Below, in pieces: positions 44,556 to 53,934 of a DNA stretch of 64,000 nucleotides. The DNA is from an uncultured Christensenella sp. (GTDB taxonomy: Bacteria > Bacillota > Clostridia > Christensenellales > Borkfalkiaceae), in the NCBI GenBank assembly GCA_910576655.1, contig CAJTJC010000005.1, positions 48,835 to 112,834 of the forward strand, in the 5' to 3' direction. Position 1 is the first letter of the stretch, and each line of letters begins with the position of its first letter. A model generated the notes under the pieces. That model was not told the origin of the DNA. It saw only the letters and a program-made list of their open reading frames with translations, and made no database searches. The translations under genes were made by a program, and so were the position numbers.

Positions 44556-45821
44556 TTATCTGAGCAGATTGTCTGCGCTGATTTTTTTCTTTTTGGACTT
44601 TTTGCCGCCCTGCTGCAACGCCTTTTCGCGGTCGGCAAACAGCGCGTTGTATTCCTTGTATGCGGGGTCGTTTTTATGCTCTTCCTCGTAAGCGGAAATG
44701 CGCTCGCCAAGCTGTTTCCTGTTTTCGGAAAGCTCGTTTAAATTGCTGCGCGTGAACGTCGCCGAAAGCGCCTTTACCTGCGTTTTGCTTTCAATGGGAA
44801 GAATGGGCTTGCATATAAGCTCGCTCCTGCCTGCGGCAAGCAGCTCGCCCGCAATTCTCTTTGCCTCGTCAGCCTGCTCGGCGGCAATCTGTTCGGGCGT
44901 TCTCTTTGCCTTAGCCGCTTCCTCGGCTTTTTTGAGGTTGGGCGTTACGTATAAATCGTACACGCCCTGCGTGTAGCTCATCCATACCAAAAGAACGTAC
45001 GAGAAGCCGAAAACGATAAAGATAACGAATGCAAGGTATTTTATAAGCGTTACGGTAAGCCCTATCATAAACAGCCACACGGGCATAAGAGAAAGCGCCG
45101 CGAAAAATATCGTGGGAATAGGGCTGCCTATCAAAAGCACGAACGAGTTTTTCAGAAGCTGCCCGACCCGCTGCCTGTAGCTTATGCCGGTTGCGATTAA
45201 CCAGGCGCAATACAGTCCGACGAGAACGGTTGCTATTATTATGAACACGTACGCAGTTATAGCGCCCGCTACGGGCAGGTCGCGCGCGGCGTTCAAATCC
45301 TTCCAGTCGCCGATTATAACGCAGCCGAAATAGAAGGTCATAAACAGCGTTACCGGCGGCGCTACGTTTAGGTAGCCGACCTTTACGCCGTGGAAAAACC
45401 CTTTTACGGTAAACTTTCCGTGAGTATTGAGAAGCTTTTTAACGGAATACGCGCCGCCCGCGATTCCTATCGAAGCGATTAATCCCGCTATTATTAACAT
45501 ACCGTAGAACAGCAGGTCCGCGGAAAGATAGATGCTTTCGTTCATGCCCTGCGTGCCGGGGTACGCGGGGTAGCCTATTCCCGTGTTTGCGTTAAACGGA
45601 TATTGCATTCCCAGTCCGCCGACGTACATCAGGCGGAAAATCATTACCGCAATACCGGGGAGGAAAAACAAAAGCACGAAAAGATTGTTTAATACTATTT
45701 TGCCGAAGTTGCGCTTGAAAACCGACCACGTATCGCCCCATCTGTTGCCTTCCGCAGGCGTACGGGTGTATTCGCCGTCGGCAATCTCGTTGCCTTCAAG
45801 ATTGGTTACAGTAAATGCCAT
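44556..45821 (-). CDS. Polytopic membrane protein, YesL/DUF624-like
   Basis: The 421-residue protein has a soluble N-terminus, about six membrane spans (residues ~42-300) and a charged, Lys/Glu-rich cytosolic tail. The opening 'WSVFKRNFGKIVLNNLFVLLFFLPG' recalls YesL-type DUF624 proteins, which are linked to transport loci; the match is weak. First gene of its operon with a good promoter. Confidence 0.65.
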   Translation of the reverse strand: MAFTVTNLEGNEIADGEYTRTPAEGNRWGDTWSVFKRNFGKIVLNNLFVLLFFLPGIAVMIFRLMYVGGLGMQYPFNANTGIGYPAYPGTQGMNESIYLSADLLFYGMLIIAGLIASIGIAGGAYSVKKLLNTHGKFTVKGFFHGVKVGYLNVAPPVTLFMTFYFGCVIIGDWKDLNAARDLPVAGAITAYVFIIIATVLVGLYCAWLIATGISYRQRVGQLLKNSFVLLIGSPIPTIFFAALSLMPVWLFMIGLTVTLIKYLAFVIFIVFGFSYVLLVWMSYTQGVYDLYVTPNLKKAEEAAKAKRTPEQIAAEQADEAKRIAGELLAAGRSELICKPILPIESKTQVKALSATFTRSNLNELSENRKQLGERISAYEEEHKNDPAYKEYNALFADREKALQQGGKKSKKKKISADNLLR

Positions 45822-45852
45822 TTTTTGTTAACCTTAGATATTTCTTCAATTC

Positions 45853-45881
45853 ATTTTAACATACCTTTACAAAATTTACAA
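45853..45881 (-). promoter_or_regulatory. SigmaA promoter of the 45821-40525 operon
   Basis: TTGTAA (45881-45876), 17 bases, TAAAAT (45858-45853) on the minus strand. Confidence 0.65.
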
Positions 45882-45933
45882 CTGTTTTTTACAAGGTATA
45901 AAAGAAACGAACTATACTTTTATTCCAAAATAG

Positions 45934-45962
45934 GCGGCTAAACCGACAATCGGTTTAGCCGC
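45934..45962 (-). terminator. Terminator of the TIR/ESCRT-like operon
   Basis: A 13-bp perfect stem (GCGGCTAAACCGA) with a 3-base loop, 15 bases after the last stop codon; the following CTATTTTGG is moderately T-rich on the minus strand. Confidence 0.75.
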
Positions 45963-45977
45963 TTACGCATAAAGTAT

Positions 45978-48900
45978 TTACCTTGCTCCATTGTCCCCTG
46001 TTGTACCGTTTACTCCATTTTTACCGTTACGGTTGGCGTTATGTCTGTTAACTCCGCCCTTGCCGCCTGCACCGCCGGCACCACCGTTACCAGCAATTAA
46101 ATTTGCATTATTACAAGCAACATTTATTGACGAGGCTCCGTCACCGCCCTTGCCACCTGTACCACCGGTACCGCCATAAGAGCCATTCGGATACAAAGGT
46201 TTTTCAGTATCTCCTTCTCCGCCTTTACCACCAGTACCGCCATTGCCGCCGGCACCGCCAACTATCGAAATTTTATTATTCTTAAAATCTACTGAATTAG
46301 CCCTTATCCCATAACCGCCTTTACCGCCAATACCGCCTGCGCCGCCATTGCCGCCTTCATCAGGCTCAGCACTGCCAACATCGCGGTCGTTAGCGCCTGC
46401 ACCGCCCGTGCCACCTTCACCACCAGTGCCGCCAGTAATTATTAATGAACCAAAGTTGATTATAGAAACTGATAAAACGTTTAACCCGTCACCACCCGCG
46501 CCGCCAGTACCGCCTTTGCCGCCAGTGCCTAATTTTCCGTTTCCGCTAAGCCCCTTCTCATAGCAATCGGAGTTACCGCCTGCGCCGCCCTTACCTCCGC
46601 TACCGCCAAAAATATTAACCAATGCAGAAGAAGCTACGTTAAGTTTAATAGAATTTCCAACTATACCCGAGGTACCGCTACCCCCCTGAGCCCCGCTACC
46701 GCCAGTGCCGGTCCTATTAGAGCTCGTCGGTACAAAATTACTCCCGCGCGCTCCCTCACCACCCGATGCACCTTTTAATGTACAAGAGCCGACAAAACTC
46801 AACGTAACCGTATATTGCGCGGACACTTCGGAAGCGTCTATTGCGGGCTTACCGCTTGCAGAAGTAATATTAAAGTTGCATAATTCAAGGCTGACGTCAG
46901 AATATCTGTTTTCGAACTTAATCTGCGAATTGGTAAAGGTTTTCGTTACGTTACCTATTAAGCCTATGCTGCCGCACAAAGACGTTACCGAATACGTTTT
47001 ATTATTCGTCGGGTCGTTCGAAACGTCATATCTGATTATATAAAAATTGGGGAAAGCCGCCGCAAACGCTCTGCTTTCGCTTTCGGAATATAAATTAAAT
47101 CCGTCGCGCGTAACGCTGTCCACGGCGTTTATATTTGAACTGTTATTAAGTTCGGCAACCATATTATTTACAGTTAAGGTTTTAAAGCTGTAATTTGTAC
47201 CGCTTCCCAACTTTAACGAGCCTAAATTCTGAATAACGTTTTCCAAATTATAAACTGCTCTCGCGGTTGTAAGCGTGGAATAGTTGGAAACCGATTCTTT
47301 TTGTACGGAGCTTAATCCGCCGTACGCGCTTTCAGCCTCTGATATGCTTGCGTTACTGTTAAGCGTAACCGTACCTATATTTTTAATTTTTAAAATAACC
47401 GCGTAAATCTTAGTTGCATCGGCAAGCTTATCGTAATTGCCTACTACGTTTTTCTGACTTGCCGTAAGGGCGTTATAAGCTTTTTCGGCGGCAGTAATTG
47501 CGTTACCCTTGCTTTCCGAGACCGTGCCTATTTCGTTTATTAAAACGACCGTGGAATATACCGCGCGCGCATCGGTCAAATCGGAATAATTGCTGACCTT
47601 TGCCTTTTGCGACGCGTTCAGCGACGCATATCCCGTCTCTGCTCGTTCAATGGCAGACAAACTATTCGGCATTATCTTGCCGAGCCCGCCTATCAAGGCT
47701 ACGACTGCGTATATTGACGCTGCGTCGGTCAAATCGGAATAGTTGGTAACTCTAAGCTTTAAATTGTCGGCAAGATTTTTATAAAGATTTTGCGCGGCAG
47801 TCACCGCATTCCCGCTGTTGACGGTTATTTCGCCTATGCCGTCTATCGCGCGCACCACGTTATAAACCGAGCGCGCCGCCGTTAAGTCGGAATAATTGGA
47901 AACCAACTTCGTCTGAGCTGCGCTCAAAGCGGAGTATGCCGTTTCCGCATCCATAATCGACTGAATACTACCCAAAGAAATGGCGCTGTCTATTTCACTT
48001 ATTTTTATAACTACTTCATACGCGGCCTCCGAATCTACAAGCAAGCCGTAATTGCCAAGGGCGCGCTTTTGCGACGCGCTAAGCTCCCCGTAAGCGTTGC
48101 GGGCAAGCGTTATCTTTTCACCGCTGTTGACGGTTACCGTACCTATATCGTCAATTAACAAAACGACAGGATAAGCCGCGCGGGCTGCGGTTAAATCCGG
48201 ATAATTGCCAACCTTTGCTTTCTGCACCGAGCTTAATGCGGCGTAATCCGATTCGGCATTTTCTATTTTTTCCAAATCTTCCGCAGTAACCGCGCCCAAA
48301 GACGCGATTAAAGAAACGACGGGGAAAACCGCTTCCGCATCGGCAAGGTCGGCATAATTCGTAACCTTTAACCTTTGCGCCGACGTCAATGCGGAATATA
48401 AATTTTTAGCCGTATCGATAGCGTCCTGACTGTTAACGGTTATTTTATCTATCGCCTGTATTGCCGCCATAACGTCAAAAATTGCTCTGGCATCGGTTAA
48501 AACGTCATAGTTTGATACGCTGCTTTTTTGTTCGGCAGTAAGACTGTTATATCCGCTTTCCGCCGCGACTATCTTCGAGCCGCTGTCAAGCGTTACCGTG
48601 CCTATCGCCGCTATTTTTTCGATTACCGCATCGGATAAAATTTTATTGATACTTATGCGCGCGGCGGTAAGAGCGGGATAATTCGTCACCGCATCTCTCT
48701 GTACGTAGCTTAATTCAAGATACGCTTTTTCGGCTTTAATAATTTTAGGCTCGCTGTACAGTCCTACCTCGCCTATATCGGCTATCAGCACCATTGTATC
48801 GTAAACGGCGCGCGCCGAGGTAAGCTTTTCGTAATTCGATACGGTCTTTTTCTGTTCCGGCGTAAGCGCGCCGTAAAGACTTTCCGCAGCGGAAATTTTG

Positions 48901-50948
48901 TTGCCGCTGTCAAGCGTCACCGTGCCTATTGCTTTTATTGCCGCCACCGTATCGTACGAAGCCCTTGCATTCTGTAACACTCCGTAATTGTTTATCTGCG
49001 CCTTTTCCGACTGACTGAGCGCGTTGTATAAGGTTTCCGCCTTACGGATATCCTCATCGCTACCGTCGGAAACGCTGCTCAATTTAGAAATGAAATAAAT
49101 ACATTCCTCTACTCTGTCCACGGTATAGGTTGTAAATCTTATATCGGGATATTCCGCCTTTAAAGCCCCCGTCGCCTTTTCCGCCACGGACGGCACGCTG
49201 ATTATTACGCTGTCGCTTATACCCGAAAACGCATTTTCCTTTATAACGGTGGAATCGGTAATTCCCAGCTTCAATTCGGTCATGCTTCGGCAAGAACCGA
49301 ACGCATTTACGCCGAGATAGTTACAGTTTGCTATTTCGACCGTTTCAAGCGACGTACAGTTAGCAAACGCGTTGTCGCCTATTTTTACGCTACTGTTAAG
49401 AATACTTAATTCGGTAAGCTTTTTGCTATTTTCAAAGGCGGAATCGCCGATTTGCGCAACCGACTCTGATAAAACGACACTCGTCAGACCGCTGTTTTTG
49501 AATACTCCGTCATCTATTCTTACAATCGGCAAATCGTTATAGGTATCCGCATCAAGCTCTTTAACGACGAGATTGAAAAATAAAGACCTGCCGCTTATCG
49601 TAACTTTATCGTTTTCGACGTCGTATTTTATCGGCTTTGAAATTCCGAAATACGAATAAATGCCGAAAGCGCCTATTGCCAAAACGGCGACAACCGATGC
49701 GCATATTTTAAAAATACGCTGTACCTTGCTGTTTTTACGATATGCAAGATAATTGGGACGGTCGTATCCGTTTTTATTATGCTTAACCTGGTCGTCCTTG
49801 ATTTTATAAAATTTTTTGTCGCTTTCGTCGTCGCCCGCGTCGATTATGTAAGAATATTCGTTGTGCGCAAACTTATCCAGCATTTTGCGGCTTTTGATTA
49901 TATCGTAATTATCAAACGCCTTATACTTACAGCAGATAATACCCCAAAGCGCAGCTACGTTTTTGGGGTCTCTGTTTATAATTTCGTCATACAGTGCCTT
50001 TGCCTTTTTAAATTTACCGTGACGGATTTGCTCTTCCGCCTCGCTTAAAAGCAGGGATATAGGACGCGCGCTGTTATCCACGACGGCAAGTATATCCTTT
50101 GCAAGCTTATCCTTCCAGTCGGGTTGGTCCGTGTCGGTGATTTGCGTATTTCTAAGATTTTCGTCAAGGCGCATTCTGTCCGGAAACCTGCTGTAAGGAA
50201 CCGCCGCCGACAGTATTTTGGTGCGGTCAATCTTTTGAAGATATGCAAACCGCATCCACTCGTTTTTAACCCACGGCGATTCTACGTTATTATTCGACGT
50301 GCCTAATACTATCATATATTTTGCGCTGCGTATCGCGCCGAAGATATGCGCTTCCCAGCCCATTCTTCCGCCAAGTGAATACTTATCCAAAAACACGCGC
50401 AGTTTTTTCTTGGTCAACAGCTTATACAGCTCGTCCGCCCATTCCGCCTCTGCCGTCAACGGGCTTGTACTGCCGCCCGTATGACGCTTATAGCTTATAA
50501 AGACGTCGTACGGCGGAATTTTCGCAATTTCGCTTATAGCCTTTTGCCTGTCATCCTCTATTTTTAACATTTCGTCGTACTGAACCCTGTTAAGCTTAGA
50601 GGCATATTTACTTCTGTTCATGGGAACGGAATTGGCATCGGGGTCGATAAAAGTAGCCGTCCATATCCCCTTATCGTTTTTAAGGTAAACAATCTGATAC
50701 TCGGCAAGCAGTCCGCACCAGTTCGCCTCCTGACTGTTTGGATTTTCTTGCAAAACCCGATTACAAACCTCTAACGCTTCTTTAAAAAAGTATCTTTCCC
50801 TGAAAGAATTAGCTTTATCGAGCTTATCGATTATAGATTCGGAAATTTCGTCCTCAACGGTGATATTGCCGCAGGAATTGCACTTCCAGCCTATGCCTTG
50901 TTTATACTCTTTTATTCCGTTACAAATCGAACATACCATTTGCGCCAT
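45978..50948 (-). CDS. Giant zinc ribbon-TIR-TM-LRR-repeat-glycine-rich transmembrane protein
   Basis: The ATG at 50948 follows AGGAGAAA; an in-frame ATG at 51017 lies inside the upstream gene. The 1656-residue product contains, in order: a zinc ribbon (C6, C9, C23, C26); a TPR-like segment; a TIR domain (~147-290, opening YDVFISYKR, with SPWVKNEW carrying the glutamate expected in NADase TIRs); a TPR (~305-345); one membrane span (~414-434); BspA-type LRRs (~478-600, 'IGDSAFENSKKLTELSI'); twelve ~51-residue repeats (~606-1230); and a Gly-rich tail (~1386-1656) built from GGxGG units. No signal peptide, so TIR inside and LRR/repeats outside is predicted. The repeats are of a kind seen in clostridial surface proteins. 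Last gene of the operon. A receptor role is inferred. Confidence 0.85.
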   Translation of the reverse strand: MAQMVCSICNGIKEYKQGIGWKCNSCGNITVEDEISESIIDKLDKANSFRERYFFKEALEVCNRVLQENPNSQEANWCGLLAEYQIVYLKNDKGIWTATFIDPDANSVPMNRSKYASKLNRVQYDEMLKIEDDRQKAISEIAKIPPYDVFISYKRHTGGSTSPLTAEAEWADELYKLLTKKKLRVFLDKYSLGGRMGWEAHIFGAIRSAKYMIVLGTSNNNVESPWVKNEWMRFAYLQKIDRTKILSAAVPYSRFPDRMRLDENLRNTQITDTDQPDWKDKLAKDILAVVDNSARPISLLLSEAEEQIRHGKFKKAKALYDEIINRDPKNVAALWGIICCKYKAFDNYDIIKSRKMLDKFAHNEYSYIIDAGDDESDKKFYKIKDDQVKHNKNGYDRPNYLAYRKNSKVQRIFKICASVVAVLAIGAFGIYSYFGISKPIKYDVENDKVTISGRSLFFNLVVKELDADTYNDLPIVRIDDGVFKNSGLTSVVLSESVAQIGDSAFENSKKLTELSILNSSVKIGDNAFANCTSLETVEIANCNYLGVNAFGSCRSMTELKLGITDSTVIKENAFSGISDSVIISVPSVAEKATGALKAEYPDIRFTTYTVDRVEECIYFISKLSSVSDGSDEDIRKAETLYNALSQSEKAQINNYGVLQNARASYDTVAAIKAIGTVTLDSGNKISAAESLYGALTPEQKKTVSNYEKLTSARAVYDTMVLIADIGEVGLYSEPKIIKAEKAYLELSYVQRDAVTNYPALTAARISINKILSDAVIEKIAAIGTVTLDSGSKIVAAESGYNSLTAEQKSSVSNYDVLTDARAIFDVMAAIQAIDKITVNSQDAIDTAKNLYSALTSAQRLKVTNYADLADAEAVFPVVSLIASLGAVTAEDLEKIENAESDYAALSSVQKAKVGNYPDLTAARAAYPVVLLIDDIGTVTVNSGEKITLARNAYGELSASQKRALGNYGLLVDSEAAYEVVIKISEIDSAISLGSIQSIMDAETAYSALSAAQTKLVSNYSDLTAARSVYNVVRAIDGIGEITVNSGNAVTAAQNLYKNLADNLKLRVTNYSDLTDAASIYAVVALIGGLGKIMPNSLSAIERAETGYASLNASQKAKVSNYSDLTDARAVYSTVVLINEIGTVSESKGNAITAAEKAYNALTASQKNVVGNYDKLADATKIYAVILKIKNIGTVTLNSNASISEAESAYGGLSSVQKESVSNYSTLTTARAVYNLENVIQNLGSLKLGSGTNYSFKTLTVNNMVAELNNSSNINAVDSVTRDGFNLYSESESRAFAAAFPNFYIIRYDVSNDPTNNKTYSVTSLCGSIGLIGNVTKTFTNSQIKFENRYSDVSLELCNFNITSASGKPAIDASEVSAQYTVTLSFVGSCTLKGASGGEGARGSNFVPTSSNRTGTGGSGAQGGSGTSGIVGNSIKLNVASSALVNIFGGSGGKGGAGGNSDCYEKGLSGNGKLGTGGKGGTGGAGGDGLNVLSVSIINFGSLIITGGTGGEGGTGGAGANDRDVGSAEPDEGGNGGAGGIGGKGGYGIRANSVDFKNNKISIVGGAGGNGGTGGKGGEGDTEKPLYPNGSYGGTGGTGGKGGDGASSINVACNNANLIAGNGGAGGAGGKGGVNRHNANRNGKNGVNGTTGDNGAR
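46000..46800 (-). repeat. Glycine-rich low-complexity coding tract
   Basis: Encodes the C-terminal tail made of irregular GGTGG, GGAGG and GGKGG units broken by short beta-like segments (e.g. INFGSLIITGG). The spacing of the breaks suggests a solenoid or collagen-like structure. The opposite strand gives proline-rich shadow frames. Confidence 0.7.
47240..49130 (-). repeat. Twelve ~153-bp coding repeats (51 residues each)
   Basis: Consensus of each unit is IxxIGTVTxxSxxxI..A...Y..L...QK..V.NY..LT.ARAVY. Units are diverged at the DNA level. This array would place the Gly-rich tip far from the membrane. Confidence 0.85.
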
Positions 50949-50958
50949 AATTTTTCTC

Positions 50959-51771
50959 CTAAATATACACTCCGCATTTTTTAATAAATTCAATGACGTT
51001 GTTTGAAGGAATTGCAAAATTCATTCCTTCGGCATTTGTTATTCCCGCGACGATTGCGCCTATAACAAGCCCTTCTTCGTTAAAAATAGGACCGCCCGAA
51101 TTTCCGCCGTTGATGGGACAGTCGGTCATAAGCTCTCCGTCTCTCATTCTGTCGCTTACTATACCACTCGTAATGCAAGTTCCCTGTCCCAAAGAATTAC
51201 CTATTACGAATACTTTTTCACCCGTGCGAACCTTTTTATAGTCTGCGAATTTCAGCACTTTTGCCTTTGCGGGAATTTCGTTAAGTTTAATTAAGGCTAA
51301 ATCTTTAACACTGCAATGCTCCGATTTGTCAGTCGTTCCCATAGCAACTACGTTTGCAGTCACCGTTCTGTCAGCCAGCTTTACAGTGCAGCTTTGGCAC
51401 GAACGCCCGTCGTTTTTCGAAACAACGTGCGCGTTGGTTACCGCGTATCCGTTGCGGTTGATTAAAAATCCCGAGCCGGAGCTTATTCCGTCGGCATCTT
51501 TCCACCTAATTTCGAGCACGCCGTTGATATTGCTTTCGAACAAATCGGCCCCGTCGCGGTTTTTTGAAGCTTCCGCTTTTATTCTCGCAGTTTCGATAGC
51601 TGCGCGCGCCCTCACTTCTTCGGCGGCTCTTACCTTCGCCGCTTCTATTTCAGCCTTTTCCTTAACGCTTATAAATTCATCAGCCGAAAAGGTATTTCCG
51701 CAACAGCTGCATTTGTAGCGACCGTTACCTAAGTCTTTACAATCCGAACCGCACAATTTACATTCTTTCAT
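50959..51771 (-). CDS. Zinc ribbon-coiled coil-trypsin-like serine protease
   Basis: The 270-residue protein begins with a zinc ribbon (C4, C7, C21, C24), then an Ala/Glu/Arg-rich coiled coil (~33-70) and a chymotrypsin-fold domain of the HtrA/trypsin-2 kind. The triad is complete: H in TNAHVV (~115), D in DLALIKL (~156), S in GGNSGGP (~224). There is no signal peptide, membrane span or PDZ domain, so it is predicted to act in the cytosol, unusual for this fold in bacteria. It lies 12 bases after the AAA gene and 10 bases before the giant TIR gene. It may cleave a partner of the system upon activation. Confidence 0.88.
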   Translation of the reverse strand: MKECKLCGSDCKDLGNGRYKCSCCGNTFSADEFISVKEKAEIEAAKVRAAEEVRARAAIETARIKAEASKNRDGADLFESNINGVLEIRWKDADGISSGSGFLINRNGYAVTNAHVVSKNDGRSCQSCTVKLADRTVTANVVAMGTTDKSEHCSVKDLALIKLNEIPAKAKVLKFADYKKVRTGEKVFVIGNSLGQGTCITSGIVSDRMRDGELMTDCPINGGNSGGPIFNEEGLVIGAIVAGITNAEGMNFAIPSNNVIEFIKKCGVYI

Positions 51772-51783
51772 AATTTTAACCCA

Positions 51784-53832
51784 TTATTCATTTGAATTTT
51801 TCCATTCGAGCAGCTTTTCTATATCCTCTTTCTGAACGGAAGAAGTTATCTGTTCAAGCGCATCGGTAAAGTCTTCCTGCGTTATCGCTTTTTCGCTTGT
51901 TTCCATACCGCGCAGCGCGGAAATTTCCTCTACCCTGTCCATTAAATTAGTCACGTCCGAGCCGTTGAACCCGTTCGTCCTTTCAACTATATAAGGAACG
52001 TCGACGCCGTCGATTTTTACCACGCCTTTTTGCGCAATCTTATCAAGTCTGCGCTCGATAAGATAGGTTCTCGCCTCGTCGTCGGGCAGACCGACGTAAA
52101 TTCTTGTACCGAATCTGCCGGGACGGACGAACGCACTGTCAATATCCCACGGCTTGTTAGTCGCGGCAATAAGAAACAGAATATTGTTTTTCTTTTTGCC
52201 GTATTCCTCTATGCCCTGTAACTGCGCCAAAAGCTCGGACCGAAGCTGCTTTGCATACTGCGATTTCGTTGACTTGGGCGAAATCGAATCCATTTCGTCA
52301 AAATAGATAACGGCGCAAGGAAAGGAACGTGCCTGCGCAAAAAGCGCGCGCACCGCCTTTTCCGTATTACCCGCGCCCTGATTTAATAAATCGGACGGCT
52401 TTACCGAACAGAACTTTGCGCCTATTTCGTTTGCTATCGCTGCGGCAATCATCGTTTTACCCGTGCCGGGAGGGCCGTACAGCAACAGCCCGCCGCCGCC
52501 CTTTCTTTCGTAGCCTTCGAACACCTCCGGGTGTTGAAGCGGCAATAATACTTTTACCTTGACAACCTCTTTTACGCCGTCCAGTCCCGCGATATCGTCA
52601 AAGCCAATAACGGGCAGGCTGTCCCAGTCGAACTTAAATTCGGAGTTGTCGGTATTGCCGTCCTCGAGAATCTTTTCTTCGGGCTTCGGCAGCTTATTGC
52701 TTTGCGTCCCGTTTCCCGTCTTCCCGCTTTTATCGGACGATGCCGAAAAAGGCAAATCGGGAACGTCTATCGTCATAATGTCTTCATTCGTCGGATTAGA
52801 AAGCCTTGCAACCCGCTTAGACTGACGCGTCACTATTCCCTCGAAAATATTTCTTACGTCTCTGCCGTTACCGAAATTTTTGTCGCGCCCCGCATATAAA
52901 TCGTTAAAATACGCAAGTAACGCTTCTCTTGCGGCGACGGTTACGAAATACTGGCTTTTATTACACATTCCGAGGAAAATATTAAAAAGCTCTTTGCCCG
53001 TATAATCGGTAAACTGTATGTAATTTTTAAAACGCGAACGAAGCCCCGGGTTAGATTCGATAAAGTCCTGCATCAGGTTATCGTAGCCGGCCACGATAAC
53101 TACGAGATTATCGCGCCTGTCCTCCATTTCCTTTAATATGGTGTCAATGGCCTCCTGCCCGAAATCGGTACCGCCACCCTTTGCAAGCGAATACGCCTCG
53201 TCGATAAACAGCACTCCGCCGTAAGCCTTTTTAAGCACCTCGCGCGTCTTTATAGCAGTCTGCCCGACGTAACCCGCAACCAAATCGCTGCGGTCAACCT
53301 CTATAAGATGCCCCTTGCTTAATATTCCCAGCGCGCAGTAAATCTGCGCCATAAGCCGCGCAACCGTCGTCTTACCGGTACCCGGATTGCCCGTGAACAC
53401 TAAATGATAGGACATATCGGGAACGGTCATGCCGCGCTCCTTGCGCATTTTGAAAACCTTAATCTGGTCTATCCAGTCGCATACCTGACTTTTGACAAGG
53501 CTTAAACCCTCAAGCTTATTCAAGCGCGAAATAGCTTCCTCCAAGGAAATTTTTTCGACGGGCTTGACGGTAATTTCAGTATCGGACGAAGCCGACTGCT
53601 CTGCCTTTTTCTTTTCCTCGGTTATGCCGTCGGCAAACTCTAATATGCTTTTTGCGCGGGCAAACCGCGCCTTCTGCAATTCGTTTTCGCTCGCCTTTGC
53701 CATTTTCAGCATTTGCTCTGCCGCAAGCATATAATAGCGTTTGGCAAGAACCTTTTCGCCCTTGCCCATACACTCCTTCGCCTTGTTGTAATATAAATTG
53801 AACGTCTCGTTCAGTAAATTCAAATCGTCCAT
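51784..53832 (-). CDS. MIT-like domain fused to CbbX-type and Vps4-type AAA+ ATPases
   Basis: The 682-residue protein has three parts. Residues ~1-75 form a three-helix bundle whose third helix (KARFARAKSILEFADGI) resembles the MIT domain of Vps4. Residues ~95-350 are a CbbX/SpoVK-type AAA+ module (Walker A GNPGTGKTT, pore loop GYVGQT, Walker B VLFIDEAYSLA). Residues ~400-650 are a classical Vps4/Cdc48-type AAA+ module (Walker A GPPGTGKT, Walker B VIYFDEMDS, sensor AATNKPWDID, arginine fingers in RPGRFGTR). In the second module the pore-loop aromatic of Vps4 (KWxGESE) is missing (NQGAGNTE), while the first keeps a tyrosine. Substrate threading through the first ring is therefore suggested. 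AGAGG precedes the ATG. Confidence 0.88.
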   Translation of the reverse strand: MDDLNLLNETFNLYYNKAKECMGKGEKVLAKRYYMLAAEQMLKMAKASENELQKARFARAKSILEFADGITEEKKKAEQSASSDTEITVKPVEKISLEEAISRLNKLEGLSLVKSQVCDWIDQIKVFKMRKERGMTVPDMSYHLVFTGNPGTGKTTVARLMAQIYCALGILSKGHLIEVDRSDLVAGYVGQTAIKTREVLKKAYGGVLFIDEAYSLAKGGGTDFGQEAIDTILKEMEDRRDNLVVIVAGYDNLMQDFIESNPGLRSRFKNYIQFTDYTGKELFNIFLGMCNKSQYFVTVAAREALLAYFNDLYAGRDKNFGNGRDVRNIFEGIVTRQSKRVARLSNPTNEDIMTIDVPDLPFSASSDKSGKTGNGTQSNKLPKPEEKILEDGNTDNSEFKFDWDSLPVIGFDDIAGLDGVKEVVKVKVLLPLQHPEVFEGYERKGGGGLLLYGPPGTGKTMIAAAIANEIGAKFCSVKPSDLLNQGAGNTEKAVRALFAQARSFPCAVIYFDEMDSISPKSTKSQYAKQLRSELLAQLQGIEEYGKKKNNILFLIAATNKPWDIDSAFVRPGRFGTRIYVGLPDDEARTYLIERRLDKIAQKGVVKIDGVDVPYIVERTNGFNGSDVTNLMDRVEEISALRGMETSEKAITQEDFTDALEQITSSVQKEDIEKLLEWKNSNE

Positions 53833-53934
53833 TTTACCTCTTTTGATTTTATTTTGTATAAGTAATATTTACTTGCTTTAAATTAACTTCCTTAAATATT
53901 TTCCTTTTATACCACTTAAATCTTTTAGACATAG

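Noticed and set aside
45991..46563. Proline-rich rightward frames opposite the Gly-rich tail
   Set aside because: GGx codons read backwards give Pro-rich strings; no ribosome sites or promoters are seen.
50949..51017. Extended start of the giant TIR protein at 51017
   Set aside because: It would overlap the protease gene and lacks a ribosome site, while ATG 50948 has AGGAGAAA and begins right before the zinc ribbon.
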